Positions 40,333 to 48,243 of a stretch of 64,000 bases of DNA are shown here, piece by piece. The DNA comes from Achromobacter sp. UMC46 (GTDB taxonomy: Bacteria; Pseudomonadota; Gammaproteobacteria; Burkholderiales; Burkholderiaceae_B): contig NZ_LZZS01000003.1 of NCBI RefSeq assembly GCF_014170335.1, positions 1 through 64,000 on the forward strand, given 5' to 3'. Under the pieces are notes generated by a model. The model did not search any database. It saw nothing but the letters and a program-made list of their open reading frames with translations, and was not told the origin of the DNA. Position 1 is the first letter of the stretch, and each line of letters starts with the position of its first letter. Both the position numbers and the translations under genes were made by a program.

Positions 40333-41222
40333 CATTCGTAATGCTGCATTCTTCGTTGACCAATCTGCGGCGACGCCTCGCGGTGCACGTATCTCCGCCG
40401 CTGGCCGAGATCACGCTCGAGCCGCCGCAAGGCGATTCCGACGAGCTTTCTTTCTATCGTTTGGTGGCGTGGGGTTACGTCATGCTCAACGAAACGGCAA
40501 AGGTCCCGTTAGGCTTCCTGAAGTCACTTCCCCCCTGGAGCGTGGCAAGCGCCCTGCTCCCCCACGTTGGCGCGTTACGTACTGCGACGAGCCACAACCT
40601 TGCGTTGGATAGCACGCGCGACATCAAGACTCTGCGCAGTGCCGCGGACTGGTTTGCAAAAACATGTGGCGCCGGCACTCCCGTAAGCCCAAGCCAGTGG
40701 AAGGCCTGTTTTGACGCGCTCCTCATCGAGCTGTCGGAACTTCTGACGCTCGCAATTAGGACCTGTGATCAACTGAGCGATCCCATTGACGGTGAACAGC
40801 TTGTCGCACAACTTCAATTTCGGCTGGACCGCGAATGGCCTGCGTATAAGTTCGACCCCTACGTAGAGCGAGCAGTTGAGAAATTCGGTTACGGTCTGGA
40901 CCCCGTCGCTTTGCGGAGTACCAGGTTGACTCAGTGGAGAAAAGTCGTAGCCGCAGCGCAACAAGACGAAATAGAGCGGGTGTTAACCCAACGGATCGAG
41001 GCTGACGTCCTTGAATACATGTGTAATGCGTTGCCTGCGCCTACCGAGGAAATTGCGGAGCTATTGCAGTACACCGATAAGGCAGCACTTGCCGCAGCAT
41101 TGCTTACCTTACGCGCGGCACGTCCTGATGAGGCGAAAGACGTTCTAGCGCGACTGAGGCAGTTGTCGGGGGCTATCGGACATGCAAATATTCCTTCAGC
41201 CGCCGCTTGCAACGGCAGTTAA
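40329..41222 (+). CDS. HEPN-like partner of the STAND NTPase
   Basis: The 297-aa product is unrecognised as a named family. It is predicted all-helical and contains RTATSHN (R84 to H89), matching the Rx4-6H catalytic motif of HEPN ribonucleases. Its ATG overlaps the stop of the 1140-aa NTPase, so the two are translationally coupled. I infer an effector or regulator of the same defence module. The HEPN assignment rests on one motif and could be chance. The C-terminus ends in a short low-complexity Ala/Asn tail. Confidence 0.6.
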   Translation: MTFVMLHSSLTNLRRRLAVHVSPPLAEITLEPPQGDSDELSFYRLVAWGYVMLNETAKVPLGFLKSLPPWSVASALLPHVGALRTATSHNLALDSTRDIKTLRSAADWFAKTCGAGTPVSPSQWKACFDALLIELSELLTLAIRTCDQLSDPIDGEQLVAQLQFRLDREWPAYKFDPYVERAVEKFGYGLDPVALRSTRLTQWRKVVAAAQQDEIERVLTQRIEADVLEYMCNALPAPTEEIAELLQYTDKAALAAALLTLRAARPDEAKDVLARLRQLSGAIGHANIPSAAACNGS

Positions 41223-41383
41223 GTTGCTCGGTACCTTCTGGCTGAAGCACTGGCAGTGGATCACCGGCAATGCCTTGGCTGTGATCGGCATCGTTGTGTC
41301 GCTGAAGTGATGCGGACAAATCCAGCGCCCACAGGCATGCACCTACGGACAATCGATCATAAGTTTGGGGCTTGAGCCTCGCG

Positions 41384-42064
41384 ATGATCTTCGAGCCTAA
41401 TATTTCAAATATTGACCAGACCGCTGGTTCGACCGCAACTATCAAATCTTGGAATGCCATGGACGAAGAGCAGAAGGAATTCCAGGCCGTGCTGCTGCGA
41501 TCAGTCGAGGACATGAAGGCCGGGAGGTTTGCGAGCAAGGCGGTGATCGGAGAACTTCGAAAGCCGTTCTCTGAGACCCATCCGCACCTGAACGGTTTCA
41601 TGGATTTCCTGGCCGAGTTCAACAAAGAGACTGAGCGCGGAACGGCTCTTGCGGCTGCAGCGATGCTCGATGAGTTGCTGGGGCGGATCATCGAATCGTT
41701 CCTGATTCCGAACAAAGGGAGCAAGGCTTTGCTCGACGGCTTCAATGCTCCGCTTGGTACCTTCTCTGCGCGCATCGCGTCGGCGTTCGCCCTGGGCCTC
41801 TTGTCGGAGGTTGAGTATCGAGAGTGCGAGCTGATTCGAAAGGTGCGTAACGAGTTCGCACATCAAATCAAGGTGTCATTCAAGACAGAACGGATCGTGA
41901 GCCTGTGCGCACAACTCCAGCTTTCAGCAAAAAGCTATGGCGACGTTCACGTTGATACCCGAGGTCAGTTCACGACGGCGGCGGTCGGGCTTATTCTGAA
42001 TCTGACGAATCGGCCTCATTATGTTGGGCAAAAGCGGTTGCAGTCGGTGAGTTGGAAAACGTAG
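41384..42064 (+). CDS. MltR-like (HEPN-fold) protein
   Basis: The product is 226 aa from ATG 41384 (TTG 41372 or ATG 41459 are alternatives). It resembles the mannitol-repressor MltR fold: ERGTALAAAAMLDELLGRIIESFLI, then PLGTFSARIASAFALGLLSEVEYREC and IRKVRNEFAHQ. The last contains RNEFAH, an Rx4H signature of HEPN-related folds. No mannitol genes are present, so sugar regulation is unlikely. In island context it may be an RNase, an antitoxin or a sensor. It stands alone between the two larger modules. Confidence 0.7.
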   Translation: MIFEPNISNIDQTAGSTATIKSWNAMDEEQKEFQAVLLRSVEDMKAGRFASKAVIGELRKPFSETHPHLNGFMDFLAEFNKETERGTALAAAAMLDELLGRIIESFLIPNKGSKALLDGFNAPLGTFSARIASAFALGLLSEVEYRECELIRKVRNEFAHQIKVSFKTERIVSLCAQLQLSAKSYGDVHVDTRGQFTTAAVGLILNLTNRPHYVGQKRLQSVSWKT

Positions 42065-42071
42065 GCCCTGC

Positions 42072-42388
42072 CTAGATCTCAGAAGCATCCATTCGCTCAC
42101 TCACGCGCGAATGCGCTGGCGCAGCGCGCTTTGGTTTCGCGCATGACTCTTGGCGTACCAGGTCGACCGTTGCAGCAGCGCCAGTGCGCAAGCGCGCTGC
42201 ACGCTGCTCCTCAAGCTGCTTGAGCTTACGCAGCTCACTCACCCCGAAATCGGCGTATTTCTTCTTCCACGTGTAGAAAGACGCCTCCGACACGCCAGCT
42301 GCCGACATAGGTCGACCAACGGCGTACCACTATCGGCCAATCGCAGCGCAAAGGTGATCTGCTCTTCGATAAATCTCGACCGTTTCAT
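42072..42388 (-). pseudogene. IS3-family OrfA remnant, frameshifted
   Basis: Reading leftward from ATG 42388, MKRSRFIEEQITFALRLADSG is the start of an IS3-type (IS407 group) OrfA. The frame shifts near 42295, after which GVSEASFYTWKKKYADFGVSELRKLKQLEEQ continues in another frame. The leucine zipper and all of OrfB (DDE transposase) are missing. It separates the STAND/MltR half of the island from the ABC-3C half. Confidence 0.75.
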
Positions 42389-42624
42389 GGCTTCTCCTCG
42401 CCCCGTTTGGGGCGCTGAGAAGCAACCTTAACTCTAGTTTTGACCTGTACGAATATTCCGGCTCCCGCGATTCGATTGCTCTGCAATGTCCCTCACGCAC
42501 ACTCACGACGACCTCAGGTATAGTAAGGCGTTGTAACAGCCCACCACTATTGAACTGCGAAGCATAGGAAATGCCTATAGCCAGCTGGCTAGCGAGCCCA
42601 TAGAGGTGGAAAAATGGGGGTGAA

Positions 42625-43554
42625 ATGACTGCATCGGTAGCGCGCCTCGTAGGTACCGACTGGGAAGAATGGGCGAATCGTCTGTTATCACACCACTACG
42701 GGCCGACGGAATATCAAAGAGTCCCATCTAAAGATCGCGGAGATGCAGGCATCGAGGGCTTCTGCATTGCCAACAGCCTAGCCTTTCAGTGCTACGGGTG
42801 CGACGAGCCAATTAGCGTACAGGAGCGCTACGACAAGCAGCGCGACAAGATGACCGAGGATTTGACGAAGTTCATCCAGAACAAAAACGTACTCCAACGT
42901 CTATTTCGGCCTTCACTGAAAATCAAACGCTGGATCCTGTTCGTCCCATTATTTGACAGCAAGGAAATCGTTGCACACGCCGCCAAGAAGACAAAAGAGA
43001 TTCTTAGTGCTGCTTTGCCCTATGTCGACACGACTTTTCGTGTAATGGTGGTACAGGAGTCAAGTTATTCCGTGGCGCGCGAACAGTTACTGAGCACGGC
43101 ACCACAGGGCTTGAGGTTCAATCAATCGCCAATCACAGAAGAGGAAGTCGATGCCTGGAGCACTTCCAACGACAAGTTGGTCGACGTCCTCAAGACAAAG
43201 CTCGCACGGCTACCCATGATCAAGAATGAAGCACAACTCGATGCATTCGTCGGCCGCATTCTGAAATGGTATTTGATGGGACAAGAGCTACTGGAGCAAC
43301 TGAGAAAATATCCTGATGTGTACGAGAAGGTTATTGCAACCAAATCCCATCGCGAAGAGTTTCTCGCATTGAGTTGTCTCGATGGAATCGCCGCAAATGC
43401 ACGCTTAAATGAGGTGGTCGCGGACTTCAAAAATGACCTCCAAGCAGAAGCAGGCGAACTCCATACTTTCAGCGCTCAACATCTTGCTACTGAAGCGGTG
43501 GCTGATTGGTTGATGCGTTGCCCGCTCGACTTCCCGAGTCCGGCCCATGACTGA
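42625..43554 (+). CDS. ABC-3C effector component with restriction-nuclease-like N-terminus
   Basis: The product is 309 aa. Residues 13-60 (WEEWANRLLSHHYG, GDAGIEGF, AFQCYG) match the PD-(D/E)xK fold order, with E14, D40, E44 and Q55; the usual lysine position is tyrosine, as I recall for this group. The helical C-terminal half fits the interaction domain seen in ABC-three-component effectors. It heads a tight three-gene cassette (8-bp overlap, then a 4-bp gap). GGGGGTGAA precedes the ATG. A TATAGT at 42519-42524 is a possible -10. Confidence 0.72.
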   Translation: MTASVARLVGTDWEEWANRLLSHHYGPTEYQRVPSKDRGDAGIEGFCIANSLAFQCYGCDEPISVQERYDKQRDKMTEDLTKFIQNKNVLQRLFRPSLKIKRWILFVPLFDSKEIVAHAAKKTKEILSAALPYVDTTFRVMVVQESSYSVAREQLLSTAPQGLRFNQSPITEEEVDAWSTSNDKLVDVLKTKLARLPMIKNEAQLDAFVGRILKWYLMGQELLEQLRKYPDVYEKVIATKSHREEFLALSCLDGIAANARLNEVVADFKNDLQAEAGELHTFSAQHLATEAVADWLMRCPLDFPSPAHD

Positions 43555-44041
43555 ACATGACATCGAGAATGTCTTCGACATCTCCGAGCTAAATGTCGAG
43601 TTCGTTTTCGGCCGACGTCCTATTGCACTTCCCGGCGACTTACGGCCCACGTGGCGCATTGGGCTGCTAATGCTGTTGCTCGCACAGTGTTGTCGGCAGC
43701 AACGCTCCAGCCTCACTAGGCTGCATGTATTGAACTGGGCGATGCGCTCCGAAGAAAACCACGAGAACCTTATGGCGCTGATATCACAGCAGCTCCGCCC
43801 TGACGCGCTGGTCGTTCGTTTTGACCCCGCATTCAACCGTGCGATCGACTTTGCCCTCGGCGAGAATCTCGTCCAGCGTGTAGACGGCTCGCGAATTGAA
43901 CTTACTCAACAGGGGAGAGCGTTCGCGGCAGACGTCTTAAACACGCCCGACGTCTATATAAATGAAAAACGGTTGATCGGCGCCATAAAGCAGAAAGCGT
44001 CGGAGACGCTGGTGGAAAACATCTTCGGAATCAGGAAATAG
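43547..44041 (+). CDS. ABC-3C middle component, winged-helix type
   Basis: The 164-aa product has RIGLLMLLLAQCCRQQRSSLTRLHVLNWAMRS as a helical N-terminus, a central region RFDPAFNRAIDFALGENLVQRVDGSRIELTQQGRAFAADV that reads as a winged helix, and a charged C-terminal helix. Small proteins of this pattern lie between the effector and the ATPase in ABC-3C conflict systems and are thought to bridge them. Overlap of 8 bp with the effector gene indicates coupled translation. Confidence 0.7.
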   Translation: MTEHDIENVFDISELNVEFVFGRRPIALPGDLRPTWRIGLLMLLLAQCCRQQRSSLTRLHVLNWAMRSEENHENLMALISQQLRPDALVVRFDPAFNRAIDFALGENLVQRVDGSRIELTQQGRAFAADVLNTPDVYINEKRLIGAIKQKASETLVENIFGIRK

Positions 44042-44045
44042 AGGC

Positions 44046-46073
44046 ATGCGCCTTCGACAGCTAAAGATCAACATTAGTACCACGGACGGCCCATACGGGA
44101 CGACATTGAATTTTTCCGACGGCCTAGTTGTTGTCTGGGCAGACAATTCAATGGGAAAGTCTACGTGCGCACGCGCCATATTGGTCGTGCTTGGCATGGA
44201 GGCAATGCTCACCACCTCGCAGCAAGAGCTCCCGTTGACACCGGCTATGACGACAAAGCTCGATGGAGGTCGACATTCGCATGCGGTGCTTGAGTCCGAG
44301 ATATGGCTCGAAATTGAGAATGACTCAGGCAAGCGCATTACCGTTCAACGCACGGTAAAAGGAACGCGGGATAAAAATCTCATTACCGTGCACGAAGGTC
44401 CTGCGTTAACCCAACCAGCCGACTATAACTCCCGCGACTATTTCGTGAACCGTTCGGGAGGGGCTGTGCGCACCGTCGGATTTCATTGGTATCTCGCCCA
44501 GTTCCTTGGTTGGGAATTGCCTATAGTCCAGAACTATGAAGGAAATGAAGTCCCACTGTACCTTCAGTGCATACTCCCATTTGTGATGACCGAGCAGACT
44601 CGAGGCTGGTCGAGCATTCAGCCGCCGGTCCCTAGCCAATTCCGCATCCGCGATGTTCACAAGCGAGCAGTCGAATTTCTAATGGGTCTGGATGCCCACA
44701 AGATTGCGCTAGACCGGCAGATTCTGCAAATGCGTAGAGCTCAACTCGAGGCACGATGGTCGGCTCAGGTTCGGCAGCTTAAAGAACTTGCCTCGGCCGC
44801 TGGTGGGATCGTCAACGCCCTCCCGGCCGAACCGTTGACCCAGTGGCCGCCGACGGTCCCTCCGACGATCAATGTGCCCCAGTCAAAGCACTGGATCAGC
44901 CTTTCGGAACGTATAAGACAACGCACCGAGAAGAAGGCCGTCTTGGAAGCACAGAGTATTCCAGAATCATCGTCCGACTCGGAGACTGTGCGGCAGGAGC
45001 TCGCAGAGCTCGAAACGTTCGTGGCGAATCAGCAAGCCGTCCTGTCTAGGCTGATCGATGCGTTAGCCGCTGAAGAACAAGAAGTTGCCCGCGTTCAACA
45101 GCGTCTCACCGCGATCAAAGAGGACATCCAGCAAAACAAGGATTCCCGGACGCTCAGACAACTGGGTTCCCGTCAGGGATCCGAGCTCGACCAGGGCTCA
45201 TGCCCGGTGTGTCATCAATCCGTGCTCGACGCGCTGGTGCCGCTTGCACCGCACCAGATAGTGATGTCCCTAGATGAGAATATTGAGTTTTTGCAAGAAC
45301 AAAATCGCACGTTCACGGGCGTGCTAGAGCAAAGCAAACGTGTCGTCGCAGCGCGTCAGCAGCAAGTGCACGCGGCACGTGCAGATATAGCAAACGCGCG
45401 CGAGCGCATTCAGTACCTTCGGCGGACACTCACATCCAGTGGCAACAGCCCTTCCATTGCGGCAGTCTATGAACGTGTCGAGCTCGAACGCGACCTGAAA
45501 CAAGATGCTCACTTCTACAGCGCTTTTCTACGCGCCTCGGCGACGTTTGCATCGTTGTCTGAGGAGTGGCAGACCGTACAAACAGAAATTGGGAATCTCC
45601 CAAAAGACGACCTCTCTCCGACTGACCATCGCAAGTTGGAAAGTTGGGGAGTCTCGATTCAGAAACAGTTGCAGGACTACGATTTCAGGAGCTTTCCGAT
45701 CACAGAAGTCACTCTCTCCCCCTTAACCTATCGCCCTGAAATTGAGGGCTTCGAGATGCAAACGACGATCTCTGCGAGCGATCTCATCCGCACCATCTGG
45801 GCCTACCAGTACGGCATGTTGGAAGTGGCCCGCACTGCGTCCACGCATCACCCCGGCTTGCTTGTCTTCGACGAGCCAAGGCAGCAGTCCACGCACGATG
45901 TCAGCTTCCTTGAGTTGCTGAAGCGCGTCGCTCAATCGGCCAAGTTTGGCCAACAGGTGATCCTTTTCACAAGCGAAGATAAAACGCGCTTAAAAAGTCA
46001 TCTACAAAGCCTCGACCATCAGCTTGCAGAAATTGACGGCCGGGTCATTCAGAAACTCCAGGTCAGCGATTAG
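44046..46073 (+). CDS. ABC-3C Rad50/SMC-like ATPase
   Basis: The product is 675 aa. The Walker A is WADNSMGKST (residues 31-40). A long central coiled coil (about 290-500) is interrupted by CPVC at 386-389, like the Rad50 zinc hook. Walker B is LLVFDEPRQQS with D609 and E610. The ABC signature is degenerate (ISASDLIRTIWAYQYGML). This plan matches the DUF3732-type ATPases of ABC-three-component systems, which are thought to sense DNA or phage structures and release the effector. It is the last gene of the cassette. Confidence 0.78.
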   Translation: MRLRQLKINISTTDGPYGTTLNFSDGLVVVWADNSMGKSTCARAILVVLGMEAMLTTSQQELPLTPAMTTKLDGGRHSHAVLESEIWLEIENDSGKRITVQRTVKGTRDKNLITVHEGPALTQPADYNSRDYFVNRSGGAVRTVGFHWYLAQFLGWELPIVQNYEGNEVPLYLQCILPFVMTEQTRGWSSIQPPVPSQFRIRDVHKRAVEFLMGLDAHKIALDRQILQMRRAQLEARWSAQVRQLKELASAAGGIVNALPAEPLTQWPPTVPPTINVPQSKHWISLSERIRQRTEKKAVLEAQSIPESSSDSETVRQELAELETFVANQQAVLSRLIDALAAEEQEVARVQQRLTAIKEDIQQNKDSRTLRQLGSRQGSELDQGSCPVCHQSVLDALVPLAPHQIVMSLDENIEFLQEQNRTFTGVLEQSKRVVAARQQQVHAARADIANARERIQYLRRTLTSSGNSPSIAAVYERVELERDLKQDAHFYSAFLRASATFASLSEEWQTVQTEIGNLPKDDLSPTDHRKLESWGVSIQKQLQDYDFRSFPITEVTLSPLTYRPEIEGFEMQTTISASDLIRTIWAYQYGMLEVARTASTHHPGLLVFDEPRQQSTHDVSFLELLKRVAQSAKFGQQVILFTSEDKTRLKSHLQSLDHQLAEIDGRVIQKLQVSD

Positions 46074-46200
46074 CGCCATACATCTGTCTCGTATGTTGCG
46101 GCCCCTTGATCGGCGCCGGCTCGAAGCGGTAATTTAAAATAGTACCAGGCTTAAACTAGGAAGCCCCCTCCTGCGCGGACTTAACACAGGATCATGTGAA

Positions 46201-47235
46201 ATGGCTATGCCAGCATTGGACGCTGAAAAGTTGAAGGAAAACGCGCTGACGTCAATTCGCCTTGGAATTGAGGACTTCCAGCGAGGCCGCCTTTCGCCTG
46301 AACAAAATGGCGATCCTGCTCGTGCCCTATCAGCCATACGCAATTTGTTTGCGGGAGTTCTACTTCTATTTAAATACAAGATTGCGACATCAGTCGATGA
46401 TCCAGAGGATGCTGCAACCCTCATTTTTAACCCACCTGAGGTCTTACCCCAGGCCGATGGCAATGGCGGCGTTGAATGGCAGCCCGTTGGGAAGTTCAAA
46501 CGTACGACTATTGACGTGGCCACGATAAAAAAGCGATTCGAAGGTTTCGACATCGAAATGGATTGGACCACGATAGAAAAGCTGCAGGAATGCCGCAATC
46601 ACCTCGAACATTTGCACCCAGCAAATACGCTTGGCGAGGTTGCAGATTTCGTTGCCGAGCTTTTTCCGATATTGCGTGATTTTGTTCAGACGCAGATGAA
46701 TGAGCAGCCTGCAGAGCTCTTGGGCGCGGCATGGCCGATCATGCTTGAGCATCATAAATTCTTCATGGATACCAGAGCGGAGTGCGTTGATGCCTGGAAT
46801 CAGGCCGGCGTGCCAGATCTGATGCAGCCCTGGCTTGAGAAATGCCAATGTGAGGCTTGTAGCTCGTCATTGCTACGTCCTCATGCAGAAGATATCGAAG
46901 AAGGTATAAGTGTTGAAAGCTACGATGAAACGTTCAGGTATGTCTGCGTCGCCTGCGGCCAATCCGATCTGATCGGGCCGTTGATGATAAAGAACCTCGA
47001 GGACGCGCATGACTATGATCCTCGCGACGGTGGGGAACCTGGTGTCGAGACCTGCAATGAATGCCAGCGCGACACTTTCGTTATTGGCGAGCAACAATGC
47101 TTATGGTGTCGAGCAGAGCTCGATTATGCGGAATGCGACGTTTGCGGAGAGGCACTGCGACAGGAAGACCAGTTTAATGGCGGACTTTGTGGATATCACA
47201 ATTACGTGCACGAAAAGATGATGCGCGATGATTAG
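46201..47235 (+). CDS. HEPN-like protein with C-terminal zinc ribbons
   Basis: The 344-aa product is not a family I can name. The N-terminal half is helical and contains ECRNHLEH (R132 to H137), an Rx4H HEPN-type motif. The C-terminal half carries many paired cysteines: CQCEAC (215-220), CVAC, CNEC, CLWC and CDVC, consistent with two or three zinc ribbons that could bind nucleic acid. ATG 46207 is an alternative start. It lies 127 bp after the ABC-3C cassette with its own upstream space, so it may be a separate defence gene. Confidence 0.65.
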   Translation: MAMPALDAEKLKENALTSIRLGIEDFQRGRLSPEQNGDPARALSAIRNLFAGVLLLFKYKIATSVDDPEDAATLIFNPPEVLPQADGNGGVEWQPVGKFKRTTIDVATIKKRFEGFDIEMDWTTIEKLQECRNHLEHLHPANTLGEVADFVAELFPILRDFVQTQMNEQPAELLGAAWPIMLEHHKFFMDTRAECVDAWNQAGVPDLMQPWLEKCQCEACSSSLLRPHAEDIEEGISVESYDETFRYVCVACGQSDLIGPLMIKNLEDAHDYDPRDGGEPGVETCNECQRDTFVIGEQQCLWCRAELDYAECDVCGEALRQEDQFNGGLCGYHNYVHEKMMRDD

Positions 47236-47299
47236 CCGTCACCTTAAAGTGAACCGCCCCGCTTTCTCTGAAACTGGCGAGCCTCACAGTGCTGATCTC

Positions 47300-47395
47300 A
47301 TGAAAATTCGTGGATGGCATAGAACTGCGACACTAATCCTCAAAATGTTTCAAACGGGAGATGGTAGCGCCAGTATCCCCCAGGAACCAATATGA
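47300..47395 (+). pseudogene. Possible higB toxin stub
   Basis: A 31-codon frame reads GWHRTATLILKMFQTGDGSASIP, which loosely fits the HigB N-terminus (kGLkrfFetG..sgIp). Its TGA overlaps the higA start in the ATGATG. A normal HigB has about 92 residues; the remainder, including the catalytic region, is absent. The match is short and could be coincidence. Confidence 0.35.
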
Positions 47396-47643
47396 TGCAC
47401 AACCCGCCGCATCCGGGCGAAATCCTTCGAGAAGACGTTTTTGCACACCTAGGGTTGTCGGTGACTGAAGCAGCTAATCGATTAGCTTTGCCGCTGACTA
47501 TATTGTCCCGAGTGCTCAATGGCAAAGCCAATATCAGCCCAGATCTCGCGGTTCGACTGGAGCAGGTCGGAGCAGGCACCGCCGAGGCATGGGCCGCCAT
47601 GCAGGCCAACTATGATTTGTGGCAAGCCCAGCAGCGTGCGTAG
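47392..47643 (+). CDS. higA: HigA-family antitoxin
   Basis: The 83-aa product begins MMHNPPHPGEILREDVFAHLGLSVTEAANRLALPLTILSRVLNGKANISPDLAVRLEQV, the standard HigA addiction-module antitoxin with its XRE HTH. ATG 47395 is an equal start candidate. A complete higB is not present upstream, so the antitoxin is an orphan that may still autorepress or neutralise a HigB elsewhere. Confidence 0.88.
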   Translation: MMHNPPHPGEILREDVFAHLGLSVTEAANRLALPLTILSRVLNGKANISPDLAVRLEQVGAGTAEAWAAMQANYDLWQAQQRA

Positions 47644-47735
47644 CCGCCCGTGAGGCCGTTTACCTCCGCGTAGCGAGTTTGGATTAGGACACGCCTCTAA
47701 CCCTGAAATGGCGCGCACCCTTGCGGAGATCCTCT

Positions 47736-47942
47736 ATGCCCAATACATTTGGCCGGAACGAGCGCCTGCGCACGATCAATAACGTCATTGCTAACCAACG
47801 ACTGGCCGGCTTGGAACCCAATACTAGGACGGTGGAATTACTCTATCGAGTCGCCGCCGGAGAACTCCAAATTGACCGCGTGATCCAAGATGCGCGCCAG
47901 CGCACAGCATTCGACGAATTTTGCTCCAAATCTGCAACGTAA
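47736..47942 (+). CDS. VbhA-like antitoxin, without Fic partner
   Basis: The 68-aa product contains RLRTINNVIANQRLAGLEPNTRTVELLYRVAAGELQIDRVI, matching the antitoxin_VbhA pattern (helix, then SxRLEGLxP-like loop and GEi helix) that blocks AMP-transferring Fic toxins. The start is ATG 47736, with GGAGA ten bases upstream. No Fic gene follows. It has the same orphan status as higA next door. Confidence 0.7.
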   Translation: MPNTFGRNERLRTINNVIANQRLAGLEPNTRTVELLYRVAAGELQIDRVIQDARQRTAFDEFCSKSAT

Positions 47943-48243
47943 GCATTTGGCAATGCAGCCAACTGACCGGTACTGGACCAAGCACCTAGTGATTCTGGGC
48001 AATTGCCGACCTTTATTGCATGACAAAGGTCCTTGAGAAAGCTGCTGTACCAGCAGTTCAGCTATCGCGTTCTCGCGCACCTCGAAAGTCACCGCAGTCT
48101 CTTCGTCATAGGCATTGCGCCCCTTAGATGCCTGCATACGGGCACCAACCTGACGTCCGAATTCCACGACACGCTAAAATCAACGCCGGCTTTGTCTCCT
48201 TGGGCACTTTCCTCGCCCCACCAAGGCCACGTCCGGAACCATC
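47943..48243. other. Island right-end region and probable new rimO promoter
   Basis: These 301 bp separate the VbhA-like gene from the hybrid rimO start. A minus-strand frame (from 48167 to about 47838) begins with plausible protein-like sequence (GRQVGARMQASKGRNAYDEETAVTFEVRENAIAELL) and then decays; it may be a gene relic. CTGACG with TAAAAT 19 bp downstream (about 48150-48180) is a possible promoter for rimO. Confidence 0.4.

Noticed and set aside
41384..42064. MltR as a mannitol operon repressor
   Set aside because: No mannitol transport or dehydrogenase genes are present and the gene lies in a defence island, so the sugar role is not supported.
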